Assembly: GCA_964385465.1 (NCBI GenBank)
Contig: CAYLPJ010000038.1
Location: 1 to 64,000 of the forward strand
Direction of reading: 5' to 3'
DNA length: 64,000 nucleotides
Source of the DNA: CAYLPJ01 sp964385465
GTDB taxonomy: Bacteria; Planctomycetota; Phycisphaerae; SM23-33
Positions 24,617 through 33,184 of this stretch are shown here, one piece after another. A model generated the notes under the pieces. It was not told the origin of the DNA and did not search any database. It worked only from the letters and a program-made list of their open reading frames with translations. Made by a program: the position numbers and the translations under genes. Numbering within the stretch: the first letter of the stretch is position 1; the number at the start of each line of letters is the position of its first letter.

Positions 24617-25824
24617 AGGTCCGCCGGGAGCCGCCGTTGCACCTGACCTACTGCCTGAACATCCACCCGGGCGAGACCTGGGCGGAGAACCTCCGGGCCG
24701 TCCGAGAGCATGCCGTCCGCGTCCGCGATGCCGTCGCGCCCGGGCGAGCCTTCGGGCTCGGGCTGCGGCTCAGCCGCGTCGCCGCCGAGGAGCTCGCCCA
24801 GCCGGCCAGGCTGAGGGAGTTCCGCGAACTGCTGGCCGCCGAGGACCTGTACGTCTTCACCATCAACGGCTTCCCGTACGGGCCGTTCCACGGGCGCGCG
24901 GTCAAGCAGGACGTCTACCGCCCGGACTGGCGGTCGCCCGAGCGGCGCGACTACACTCTGCGGCTTCTGGAGGTGCTGGCCGGGCTGCTGCCGGAGGGAG
25001 TGTGCGGCAGCATCAGCACGGTGCCCGGCGGCTACCGCGAGCACGCCGGCGCGCCCGGCGACACCGAGGCCATGGCGCGAATGCTCGCCCAGGTCGCCGT
25101 GGGCGCCAACGCCGTCCGCGAGAGGACGGGGCGGGACATCTGCATCGCCCTCGAGCCCGAGCCGGACTGCCTCATCGAGACCACCGGCGAGGCGCGGCGG
25201 TTCGTCACCGAGACGCTCGCCGCCCACGGCGGGCCGGTCGTCGCCGATGCCACCGGCCTGCCCGCAGACGCCGCCGGGGAGCTTCTCGCCCGCCACGTCG
25301 GCGTCTGCCTGGACACCGCCCACGCCGCCGTACGGTTCGAGGACCCCGCCGACGCCCTCACCAGCCTGACCGACGCCGGCGTCCGCGTGGCGAAGGTGCA
25401 GCTCTCGGCCGCGCTGCGGGCAGACGCGACGGACGAGGCCATGGCGGCCCTGGCGGTCTTCTCCGAGCCGGTGTACCTGCACCAGGTCTCCGCCCGGCGT
25501 GCGGACGGACGGATCGAGACGTTCCCGGACCTCGGCGAGGCCCTCGACGCCGCGGCCGGGCGGGACTACGACGAACTCCGCGTCCACTTCCACGTGCCGC
25601 TGTTCTTCACGCGGACCGGCGGACTGGGCTCGACGGCCGACCTGCTGGGCGAGGCATTCTGGCGGACCGTAACCGACACCTCTCCCCCGCCCACAGAGCA
25701 GATGGAGATCGAGACGTACACGTTCGATGTGCTCCCCGAGCCGCTGCGCTGCGACGACGTGGCCGAGAGCATTCGCGGGGAGTACGAGTGGGTTCTGGAG
25801 AAGCTGGCCGGCATGGTCGACTGA
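24613..25824 (+). CDS. eboE: Metabolite traffic protein EboE (sugar isomerase-like TIM barrel)
   Basis: 403 residues. It starts MKVRREPPLHLTYCLNIHPGETWAEN, matching the xylose-isomerase-like TIM-barrel family EboE. Later motifs are LYVFTINGFPYGPFHG, IALEPEPDCLIETTGEARRF (Glu ligand), GVCLDTAHAAVRFEDP (Asp/His ligands) and FHVPLFFTRTGGLGST. The fold coordinates a divalent metal and usually isomerises sugars; in ebo clusters its chemistry is unresolved. It is the last gene of the operon, overlaps eboD by ATGA, and ends 10 nt from the convergent DUF4328 gene. No terminator is visible. Confidence 0.88.
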   Translation: MKVRREPPLHLTYCLNIHPGETWAENLRAVREHAVRVRDAVAPGRAFGLGLRLSRVAAEELAQPARLREFRELLAAEDLYVFTINGFPYGPFHGRAVKQDVYRPDWRSPERRDYTLRLLEVLAGLLPEGVCGSISTVPGGYREHAGAPGDTEAMARMLAQVAVGANAVRERTGRDICIALEPEPDCLIETTGEARRFVTETLAAHGGPVVADATGLPADAAGELLARHVGVCLDTAHAAVRFEDPADALTSLTDAGVRVAKVQLSAALRADATDEAMAALAVFSEPVYLHQVSARRADGRIETFPDLGEALDAAAGRDYDELRVHFHVPLFFTRTGGLGSTADLLGEAFWRTVTDTSPPPTEQMEIETYTFDVLPEPLRCDDVAESIRGEYEWVLEKLAGMVD

Positions 25825-25834
25825 CCGCGGCGGC

Positions 25835-27025
25835 TCAGTCGGCCTCGAGGCCCCCGAGGCAGGCGTGGATCCGGGCGACGCGTCGGTGTCGGCGGGCCTG
25901 GTTCCATGATGCCGTCGCGATGAGCCCGAGGGTAAGCCCGGCCGTGACCAGGACGGCGGCGTCCGCGTAAAGGGCCCAGCGGACGGCCTGCTGCATCGTG
26001 TCCACGCCGATGGCATGAAGCCACCGGCTGGCGGCGAAGGCGGTCAGGGCGATGGCCCCCAGCAGGCAGAGCCACCACAGCCCCACCACGGGCAGGCGGA
26101 AGCGGACGCTCTTGCCCAGCGTCCGCGGGTCGCTGCCCAGCCAGACCTCCCGCAGCATCGCGCAGGGGACGAACAGGTTTGCGACCGGGACCAGCCACCA
26201 GATGCCGGCGGTCGCGGGGGTGAAGCTCGTCGGAGGGGCATCCAGGGCGGGGAGGTTGGCATACGCCATGCATGACCAGAGGGCCAGGCACAGCACGGCC
26301 GCGGCGAGAACGACCACGACGAGCCCGCGCCCCATCAGCAGGTCCCGGAAACCGAAGGAGGCCTGGTCGTAGCCGGCCACGACGGGCGGAGGGCTCCAAT
26401 CCTCCGCGGCGGCGATCTCCAGTGCGAAGCGGTCGTCCAGCTCGCGGAGGGCGTTGCTGGTCGAGACGCGGACGTAGTTCCGCCGGCCGGGCGTCTTTCC
26501 GCCCGGCGTGAACACCAGCACGCCGCGGTCGGAAGCGCTGTGGCGTTCCGCCTCTGCCCGTCTGGCAAGCTCGGCCAGGCGTCCGTGGCGGCGTCTGGCG
26601 AGGTGACGGACGATGACGTTGCGGGCGCGGTTGTACTCCCGGATCTCCTCGTTCTGCTCGGAGAGTCTGGCGAGGAGCCCCAGTCGGTCGAGGTCGTTGC
26701 GGAGCGCGTAGGCTGCAACGGTCGCCAGGGCGATCATGACCGCGACGGCGACGGCGGCGACGGCGTCCAACGGTCGGAAGTCGCCATGCACTTTCCCCGC
26801 GGCGGCGAGGGTCCGGGGCTCGGGCCCGCCCAGGACCGCCGAGCCGGTCACCACCGAGGACAGCGGCCCCCTGCCCGCGCGGAACGCCCGCAGCGCCCGC
26901 AGGGCCTCGGAGGAGGGCTTCTCGGACGCCGGCGGCGGGGCCTGGCCGTCCAGCCACAGGCCGAAGCTGTCGTCGGGCCGTTCCGGCCACGTCCCGCCCC
27001 GATCGAGATGGAGTGTGTCCGTCAT
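25835..27025 (-). CDS. DUF4328-type multi-span membrane protein
   Basis: 396 residues. After a polar N-terminus come one helix (about 88-108), a charged cytoplasmic stretch, and a C-terminal four-helix domain (about 235-380) with the DUF4328 signature WWLVPVANLFVPCAMLREVW and GLWWLCLLGAI. The function of DUF4328 is unknown. It has no clear ribosome site and lies alone between the ebo operon end and the groEL terminator. Confidence 0.78.
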   Translation of the reverse strand: MTDTLHLDRGGTWPERPDDSFGLWLDGQAPPPASEKPSSEALRALRAFRAGRGPLSSVVTGSAVLGGPEPRTLAAAGKVHGDFRPLDAVAAVAVAVMIALATVAAYALRNDLDRLGLLARLSEQNEEIREYNRARNVIVRHLARRRHGRLAELARRAEAERHSASDRGVLVFTPGGKTPGRRNYVRVSTSNALRELDDRFALEIAAAEDWSPPPVVAGYDQASFGFRDLLMGRGLVVVVLAAAVLCLALWSCMAYANLPALDAPPTSFTPATAGIWWLVPVANLFVPCAMLREVWLGSDPRTLGKSVRFRLPVVGLWWLCLLGAIALTAFAASRWLHAIGVDTMQQAVRWALYADAAVLVTAGLTLGLIATASWNQARRHRRVARIHACLGGLEAD

Positions 27026-27198
27026 GGTCAGTGGTTGCCCAGCTCGAAGATGCCGATCCGGTGTCGGCGGAAGCCTGTCTCAAATCCAACGTACGATCCG
27101 CGTCGCGCCGAGGCGAACCGATTGTGCGGTCCGGGGCGATCGCAGAGCGCCGGACCGGCAGCGACTGCGGTGCGGGCGCTGGGCAGTTCGCACCATGG

Positions 27199-27236
27199 AA
27201 AAGCGGCCCGCCCGGAGTCGTGTCCGAGCGGGCCGC
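27199..27236 (-). terminator. Intrinsic terminator of groES-groEL
   Basis: On the minus strand a 14-bp stem (GCGGCCCGCTCGGA / TCCGGGCGGGCCGC, one G-U) with loop CACGAC, followed by TTTT, 45 nt past the groEL stop. Confidence 0.9.
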
Positions 27237-27280
27237 CTGGGATGCGTGCCGCGTGGTTCCCGCGTTGGGCGGGGGCGGGA

Positions 27281-28912
<1,632 letters not shown>

Positions 28913-28974
28913 GTCAATCTGCTCCTATCGGCTTTCGCTCGCGGTGTCGTTGCGTATGCGCCGGTCCCGGCGGG

Positions 28975-29277
28975 TCAGTCGAGGATCGCCAGGATGTCCG
29001 ACTCGTCCATGAGGAGGTACTCCTCGCCGTCGACGGTGATCTCCGTGCCGCCGTAGCTGGCGAAGAGGACCTTGTCGCCCTTGGAAACCTGGAAGTCCGC
29101 CCGGGAGCCGTCGTCCATCAGCTTGCCGTCGCCGAGGGCCAGAACCGTGCCCCGCTGCGGCTTCTCCTTGGCCGTGTCCGGAAGAACGATCCCGCCGCGG
29201 GTCTTCTCCTCGGCTTCCATACGCTTGACCAGAACCTTCCCGCCCAGCGGGCGGATCTTCGGCGCTGCCTTGGCCAT
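28975..29277 (-). CDS. groS: Co-chaperonin GroES
   Basis: 100 residues. It begins KIRPLGGKVLVKRMEAEEKTRGGIVLPDTAKEKP, containing the mobile loop (TRGGIVLPD) that docks on GroEL, and continues with VLALGDGK, VSKGDKVLFASYGGTEI and EYLLMDESDILAILD. AAGGAG lies 10 nt before the ATG. A degenerate receiver gene ends 48 nt upstream, so the three genes may be co-transcribed. Confidence 0.98.
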   Translation of the reverse strand: MAKAAPKIRPLGGKVLVKRMEAEEKTRGGIVLPDTAKEKPQRGTVLALGDGKLMDDGSRADFQVSKGDKVLFASYGGTEITVDGEEYLLMDESDILAILD

Positions 29278-29325
29278 CTGTGATGCTCCTTACCCTTGCC
29301 TGTCTCTGAATACCTTCACGTCCGT

Positions 29326-29772
29326 CTATCGTGCCTGCGGCGGCGGGCCGCCCTGCGGACCGCGACGCAGCATCTCGTCCAACCGTTGCATCATCCGAGC
29401 AATCTGCCGGAGCAACTCCTCCAGCTCCAGCGGACGCGTCACCACGCTGAACGCCGCCAACTGCAACGCGTCCTCCAGCCAGTGGCGGTCCCGTCGGCCG
29501 GTGACGACCACCACCGGCAGCGTGCTGCTGAGACGACGCACGCGACGCAGCAGCGTCAGCACGTCCAGCAGCCATTCCGCCGAGTCGTCCAGCACCGCCG
29601 CGTCGGCCGTGCCGGACTCGACAACGTCCAGGAGCTCGCGGTCGTTCTGCACCAGTTGCGGCCGCACGTACGCGCTGCCGACGATCTGCTCCAGGGCGGG
29701 CAGCCATGTCTCGGCTTCGCCCGTCACCACGAGCTGCAACGGCGTCCTGTCGCGTTTGAGCGTCGTGACCAT
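29326..29772 (-). CDS. Degenerate response-regulator receiver protein upstream of groESL
   Basis: 148 residues from the ATG at 29772 (the frame extends 19 codons further without a ribosome site). The sequence folds as a CheY-like domain: LQLVVTGEAETWLPAL (strand 1, without the acidic pair), ADAAVLDDSAEWLLDVL (strand 3, Asp present), LPVVVVTGRRD (strand 4, Thr) and AFSVVTRPLELEELL (strand 5, with Arg in place of the invariant Lys). Loss of the strand-1 acidic pair and the Lys suggests a pseudo-receiver that may not be phosphorylated by the standard route. There is no output domain. Confidence 0.72.
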   Translation of the reverse strand: MVTTLKRDRTPLQLVVTGEAETWLPALEQIVGSAYVRPQLVQNDRELLDVVESGTADAAVLDDSAEWLLDVLTLLRRVRRLSSTLPVVVVTGRRDRHWLEDALQLAAFSVVTRPLELEELLRQIARMMQRLDEMLRRGPQGGPPPQAR

Positions 29773-29985
29773 GACAGCCGCCTCTGGCGTTCTCCTGTCT
29801 CGGCCGCGCCGATGGGGCGCAGCATGCACGATGGATCAGCATGCAAGGACAATGCCAGCAGAAACAAGACTAGGTAAAAGCTTACCTTACGAACCCCTAC
29901 CCCCCGCAGAGCCAACCCGATTCCCTGCCGGAAGGTCAGCCCCCACCGCCGGGACTGCTGCTTTGGCAGGCCCTCGGCCGACCGG

Positions 29986-30735
29986 TCAGCGACCCGTCAG
30001 ACTCGACACTGACGGCCGCCAGTTGCTGCGGAAGAACCCCATCGCGATTTCCGGGCGGCGCTCGTGCCCAAGGCCGGGGATCTCCCGCTTTGCCACCTGG
30101 AAGCCCTTGGAGCGGAGGTACTCGACGCCGCGCAGCGACTGCGAGCGGATGGCGCCCGGGTCGTTCTCGCCCATGTAGACCAGGATGTTCTGGTTGGTGT
30201 GCCCGGTCGGATACCAGCCGTCGAGGTTGTGGTCGCTGAAGTTGCAGCTCCGCGCGACGATGGTCGAGAACAACTCGGGATGGCGCAGCCCCACCCAGTA
30301 GGTGGGGAACCCCCCGCCGGAGAAGCCGGTGATCATCACGTTGGCGCGGTCGATGTTGAACCGGTAGCCCAGCAGGCTGATGAGGCTGAGGATGAACTTC
30401 TCGTCGTCGATCATCCCGACGATCGGCCCGTCGCCGATCAGCCCGTCGGTGGCGATCAGCTCCGGTGCCACCACGATGCAGCGGTTCTTCTCGCCGAGCA
30501 TCTTCCACTCGCGGATGTGGTGTTCGGCCACGTCGTACGGCGGTGTGCCGTGACAGGTAACGATCAGCGGATGCGGGCGGTCGTGCGTGTAGGTGCTCGG
30601 CACGTAGATCTGGTACGCCCGCCCGGAGACCGGGTCAAGCTCGCGGCGCTGCCAGGCGGGAGTGTTCTGCGGCTGGGGGACGGCGCAGCCGGCCGGGAGG
30701 ACGGCCAGCAGCAACAGCGTTCTGGGCACTTTCAT
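29986..30735 (-). CDS. Lipoprotein alpha/beta-hydrolase (esterase, polyhydroxybutyrate-depolymerase-like)
   Basis: 249 residues: signal peptide with lipobox LPAGC, then an alpha/beta-hydrolase domain. The nucleophile elbow is GFSGGGFP (Ser), the acid is likely Asp in YMGENDPGAI, and the His is in GLGHERRPE. HGTPPYDVA may form the oxyanion hole. The fold and the phrase GRAYQIYVPSTYTHDRPHPLIV resemble secreted PHB-depolymerase/feruloyl-esterase-like proteins. An upstream ATG at 30765 would lie almost on the predicted transcript start, so 30735 is preferred. Confidence 0.82.
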   Translation of the reverse strand: MKVPRTLLLLAVLPAGCAVPQPQNTPAWQRRELDPVSGRAYQIYVPSTYTHDRPHPLIVTCHGTPPYDVAEHHIREWKMLGEKNRCIVVAPELIATDGLIGDGPIVGMIDDEKFILSLISLLGYRFNIDRANVMITGFSGGGFPTYWVGLRHPELFSTIVARSCNFSDHNLDGWYPTGHTNQNILVYMGENDPGAIRSQSLRGVEYLRSKGFQVAKREIPGLGHERRPEIAMGFFRSNWRPSVSSLTGR

Positions 30736-30777
30736 CGCGGTTCCATATCGCAGTCGGTATTCCATGGGGACCTTTAG

Positions 30778-30806
30778 AGGATAGCGTTCGACGTGCCGAT
30801 CTCCAA
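30778..30806 (-). promoter_or_regulatory. Promoter of the lipoprotein esterase
   Basis: Minus-strand TTGGAG (30806-30801), 17-nt spacer, TATCCT (30783-30778); start near 30771, leader about 36 nt. The rest of the divergent 30736-31128 gap holds only the signals at 31030-31074. Confidence 0.55.
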
Positions 30807-31029
30807 GCCCTCCGGCCATTCGAACGGGTGTTCCGTCGAGCGGCGGGGCATTTCATGCGGCCACAGGAACGGGCCGCATACACGCCGGCGCGGGGCGCGA
30901 GGGCCGGCGAAAACGCATGGCGGCATATGCATATCTGTCCTTATGCTGCCGTCCCGCGTCCGTTCGAGCGGGGCCGGGCTTGCAACACCGTCTTCATCCT
31001 CTGCGCAAAAAGTGCCGAGAAAAGTTGGA

Positions 31030-31074
31030 GATGTTGTTGCATGTCCTTCGATGGGAATCATTAATAACAACATC
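31030..31074 (+). promoter_or_regulatory. Inverted repeat and probable promoter of the H1-like gene
   Basis: A perfect 9-bp inverted repeat GATGTTGTT (31030-31038) / AACAACATC (31066-31074) sits in a locally AT-richer stretch. TTGCAT (31037-31042) and TTAATA (31061-31066), 18 nt apart, overlap its arms and could be the -35 and -10. The arms may be an operator or a 5' hairpin. Confidence 0.45.
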
Positions 31075-31128
31075 GTGTTTGTTCAGGTCACGGGTTACCC
31101 GGTACTCCATGGAAGGAGGTGATAGCGA

Positions 31129-31329
31129 ATGGCACGAAAGAAGGCGACGAAGAAGTCGGCGAAGAAGTCGACGAAGAAGGCCGTGAAGAAGGCCACGAAG
31201 AAGGCCAAGAAGGCCGTCAAGAAGGCCAAGAAGGCCGCCAAGAAGACGGCGAAGAAGGTGGCGAAGAAGACGACGCGCAAGAAGGCCGCCAAGAAGACGG
31301 CCAAGAAGAAGGCCAAGAAGCGCAGGTAG
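31129..31329 (+). CDS. Histone-H1-like lysine/alanine-rich DNA-binding protein
   Basis: 66 residues, roughly half Lys and a third Ala, built of KKAxKK-type repeats (ATKKSAKKSTKKAVKKATKK...). It resembles eukaryotic H1 tails and chlamydial Hc1/bacterial H1-like proteins that compact DNA. A full AAGGAGGTGA ribosome site lies 6 nt upstream, the strongest in the window, suggesting high expression. It has its own terminator and is followed by a ParA gene on the same strand. The repetitive codons (AAG) make slippage-driven length change likely. Confidence 0.85.
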   Translation: MARKKATKKSAKKSTKKAVKKATKKAKKAVKKAKKAAKKTAKKVAKKTTRKKAAKKTAKKKAKKRR

Positions 31330-31387
31330 CACGTTCTCAGGGGAACAGCCTCACGGACCACGGTTGCAGCCCTCCCCGCTGCAACGG

Positions 31388-31407
31388 CCTCGCCCTGTCG
31401 GGCGGGG
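31388..31407 (+). terminator. First hairpin after the H1-like gene
   Basis: 8-bp stem CCTCGCCC/GGGCGGGG with loop TGTC, no T-tract; an mRNA-end structure upstream of the true terminator. Confidence 0.45.
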
Positions 31408-31419
31408 ATGCAGTACCAA

Positions 31420-31468
31420 GGCCCGCAACGGGCGGCTGGGCCACGGCGACGCCCGTCGCGGGTCTTTT
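31420..31468 (+). terminator. Intrinsic terminator of the H1-like gene
   Basis: A 15-bp stem with one mismatch (31420-31434 paired with 31450-31464) followed by TTTT. It ends just before the parA promoter, separating the two transcripts. Confidence 0.8.
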
Positions 31469-31474
31469 GTGCGC

Positions 31475-31502
31475 TTGTACCACGCACGACCTGACCTATA
31501 AT
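31475..31502 (+). promoter_or_regulatory. parA promoter (leaderless)
   Basis: TTGTAC (31475-31480), 16-nt spacer, consensus TATAAT (31497-31502). The GTG start codon at 31510 is 7 nt beyond the -10, so the mRNA should begin at the start codon. Confidence 0.75.
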
Positions 31503-31509
31503 CCCTCCC

Positions 31510-32619
31510 GTGTTCTCCGTAGCGGTCATCAATCAGAAGGGCGGCGTCGGAAAGACGACGACCGTGGCGAACCTCGGCGCAGCCGTCGCCGAGAGGGGCT
31601 GCGGCGTCTGCCTCATGGACCTCGATCCCCAGGCCCACCTGACGCTGCACTTCAACATCGATCCGGCGGCCGTCAGCCCCACCGTCTATGACATCCTGAC
31701 CGACAACATCCCCGTCCCCGACGCGCGCTTCGAGGTCGACGAACGCATTCACGTCGTGCCCTCGACCATCGACCTGGCCGCCGCCGAGGTCGAGCTGGCC
31801 GGCACGGTCGGGCGCGAGCAGATCCTTCGCGACGCCCTCGAGGCCGCCAACCTGCCCGACGGGCTGCTGCTGATCGATTGCCCCCCGAGCCTCGGGCTGC
31901 TGACGCTCAACGCCCTCGCCGCCGTCGACGAGGTCCTTATCCCCCTCCAGCCGCACTTCTTCGCGCTGCAGGGGTTGGGCAAGCTGCTCGAGACCGTCCG
32001 GCTGGTCCAACGAAGGATCAACCCGCGGCTCCGCGTCGGCGGCGTCATCCTGTGCCTTTACGAGACCGGCACGCGACTGGCCGCCGAGGTGGAGGCCGAC
32101 CTGCGCGGCTTCTTCGACGCCTCGGCCGGCGCCGACTGCCCCTGGGCCGGCGCGGCGATCTACCGGACGGTCATCCGCCGCAACGTCAAGCTCGCCGAGT
32201 GCCCCAGCCACGGCAAGACGATCTTCCAGTACGACGCCGGCTCCCGGGGCGCCGAGGATTACGCCGCGCTCGCCGACGAGTTCGTCCGCCGCTACGCCAA
32301 CCTGTTCCCCGCAGAGGCCGTCCTGGCGTCCGTCCCGGCCCCGCCATCGGGGTACAACCCCGCCGCCGCGCCTCCGATCGTCCCCCCCCCGCCGGTCACC
32401 GCGCGGCGCGTCACGCCGCCGCCGGCGATCCACAACCCCGCGGCGGCCATCATGATCGTGCCCCCGCCTCCACGGCCCGCGACGCATCCGCAGAAGTCGG
32501 CCGGTCTGTACAACCCGGCCTCGCCGCCCGCGATCGTCCCCCGACGGAACGCGGTGGCGGCCCACGCGGCGGGGGCCTACAACCCCGCCCGCCCGGTCCT
32601 TGTCGTGCCGGCCACATGA
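31510..32619 (+). CDS. ParA/Soj-family ATPase with repeat-bearing C-terminal tail
   Basis: 369 residues. The ParA core (1-275) has the deviant Walker A KGGVGKTT (10-17, signature Lys present), Walker A' DLDPQAHLTL and Walker B LLLIDCPPS. ParA proteins bind DNA as ATP dimers and position chromosomes or cargo. After the core, residues 281-369 form a Pro/Ala-rich tail holding four copies of a motif like (Y/H)NPAxxPxIVP at 282, 308, 334 and 357. No parB or partner gene is adjacent; VanZ overlaps its stop by ATGA. Start GTG without a ribosome site, consistent with a leaderless transcript. The tail may bind a cargo or membrane partner. Confidence 0.9.
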   Translation: MFSVAVINQKGGVGKTTTVANLGAAVAERGCGVCLMDLDPQAHLTLHFNIDPAAVSPTVYDILTDNIPVPDARFEVDERIHVVPSTIDLAAAEVELAGTVGREQILRDALEAANLPDGLLLIDCPPSLGLLTLNALAAVDEVLIPLQPHFFALQGLGKLLETVRLVQRRINPRLRVGGVILCLYETGTRLAAEVEADLRGFFDASAGADCPWAGAAIYRTVIRRNVKLAECPSHGKTIFQYDAGSRGAEDYAALADEFVRRYANLFPAEAVLASVPAPPSGYNPAAAPPIVPPPPVTARRVTPPPAIHNPAAAIMIVPPPPRPATHPQKSAGLYNPASPPAIVPRRNAVAAHAAGAYNPARPVLVVPAT

Positions 32620-33020
32620 CCGCCGCCCGCTCCACGCCCCCCTCGCCATCGGCCCGGATACTGTGGGTGCTTCTTGGCGTCGTGTGGGTCGGCGCCTTCA
32701 CGGCCACGCACATCCCCCCTGCCGGTCTGCCGAAGACCGGTACCGGCGACAAGGTCCTTCACGCGGTGGGCTACTTCGGCCTGGGGGCCGTCTTCTTCGC
32801 CGCCCTGGCGGCCTCGGGGGCGGGGCTGAGACGGACCGCCGCGCTGGTCCTGGTCCTGCTGACCGTCTACGGCGCCATCGACGAACTCACCCAACCCCTG
32901 GTCGGGCGCAGCGCCGCCTGGAGCGACTGGCTGGCGGACGTGTTCGGCGCGGCCGCCGCGGCGGCGGTCTGCACACTGGCCGTCGTCCTGCTCCGCCGCA
33001 TCGGGGGCGGGGGAAGGTGA
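32616..33020 (+). CDS. VanZ-like membrane protein
   Basis: 134 residues with four membrane helices. It has the VanZ signatures GDKVLHAVGYFGLGAVF and YGAIDELTQPLVGRSAAWSDWLADVFGA (conserved Asp/Glu/Gln/Asp). VanZ gives low-level teicoplanin resistance in enterococci; elsewhere the family is of unknown function. It overlaps parA by ATGA, so the two are translationally coupled. Confidence 0.88.
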   Translation: MTAARSTPPSPSARILWVLLGVVWVGAFTATHIPPAGLPKTGTGDKVLHAVGYFGLGAVFFAALAASGAGLRRTAALVLVLLTVYGAIDELTQPLVGRSAAWSDWLADVFGAAAAAAVCTLAVVLLRRIGGGGR

Positions 33021-33051
33021 ATCCGGACGGCGCCCCCTGAGGAACGGGCGA

Positions 33052-33083
33052 GGCCCGGCGGGTGCAGACCGCCGGGCCCCTTT
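33052..33083 (+). terminator. Terminator after parA-vanZ
   Basis: Perfect 10-bp stem GGCCCGGCGG/CCGCCGGGCC (33052-33061, 33069-33078), loop GTGCAGA, then CCTTT. It lies between convergent genes and may work in both directions. Confidence 0.75.
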
Positions 33084-33184
33084 CCCCGGTGCCGGGCCGA
33101 CCGCCGGCCCGGGCTTGTCCGCCCCCGTTGCGTGGCGTCGCGCCCGCCGGGTGCGGGATCAACGGGGTGCGGCAGACGACGGCT

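Noticed and set aside
24613..25824. EboE gene as an ordinary xylose isomerase
   Set aside because: N-terminal motif and neighbours fit EboE; key xylose-isomerase signatures are absent.
29278..29325. CIRCE operator before groES
   Set aside because: No TTAGCACTC-N9-GAGTGCTAA or close variant here or before the receiver gene.
29872..29887. Palindrome AGGTAA/TTACCT as a terminator
   Set aside because: Only 6 AT-rich base pairs with no U-tract; too weak to support.
31129..31329. H1-like ORF as simple-repeat artefact
   Set aside because: Perfect ribosome site, own terminator, and the in-frame repeat encodes a coherent Lys/Ala protein with a proper start and stop.
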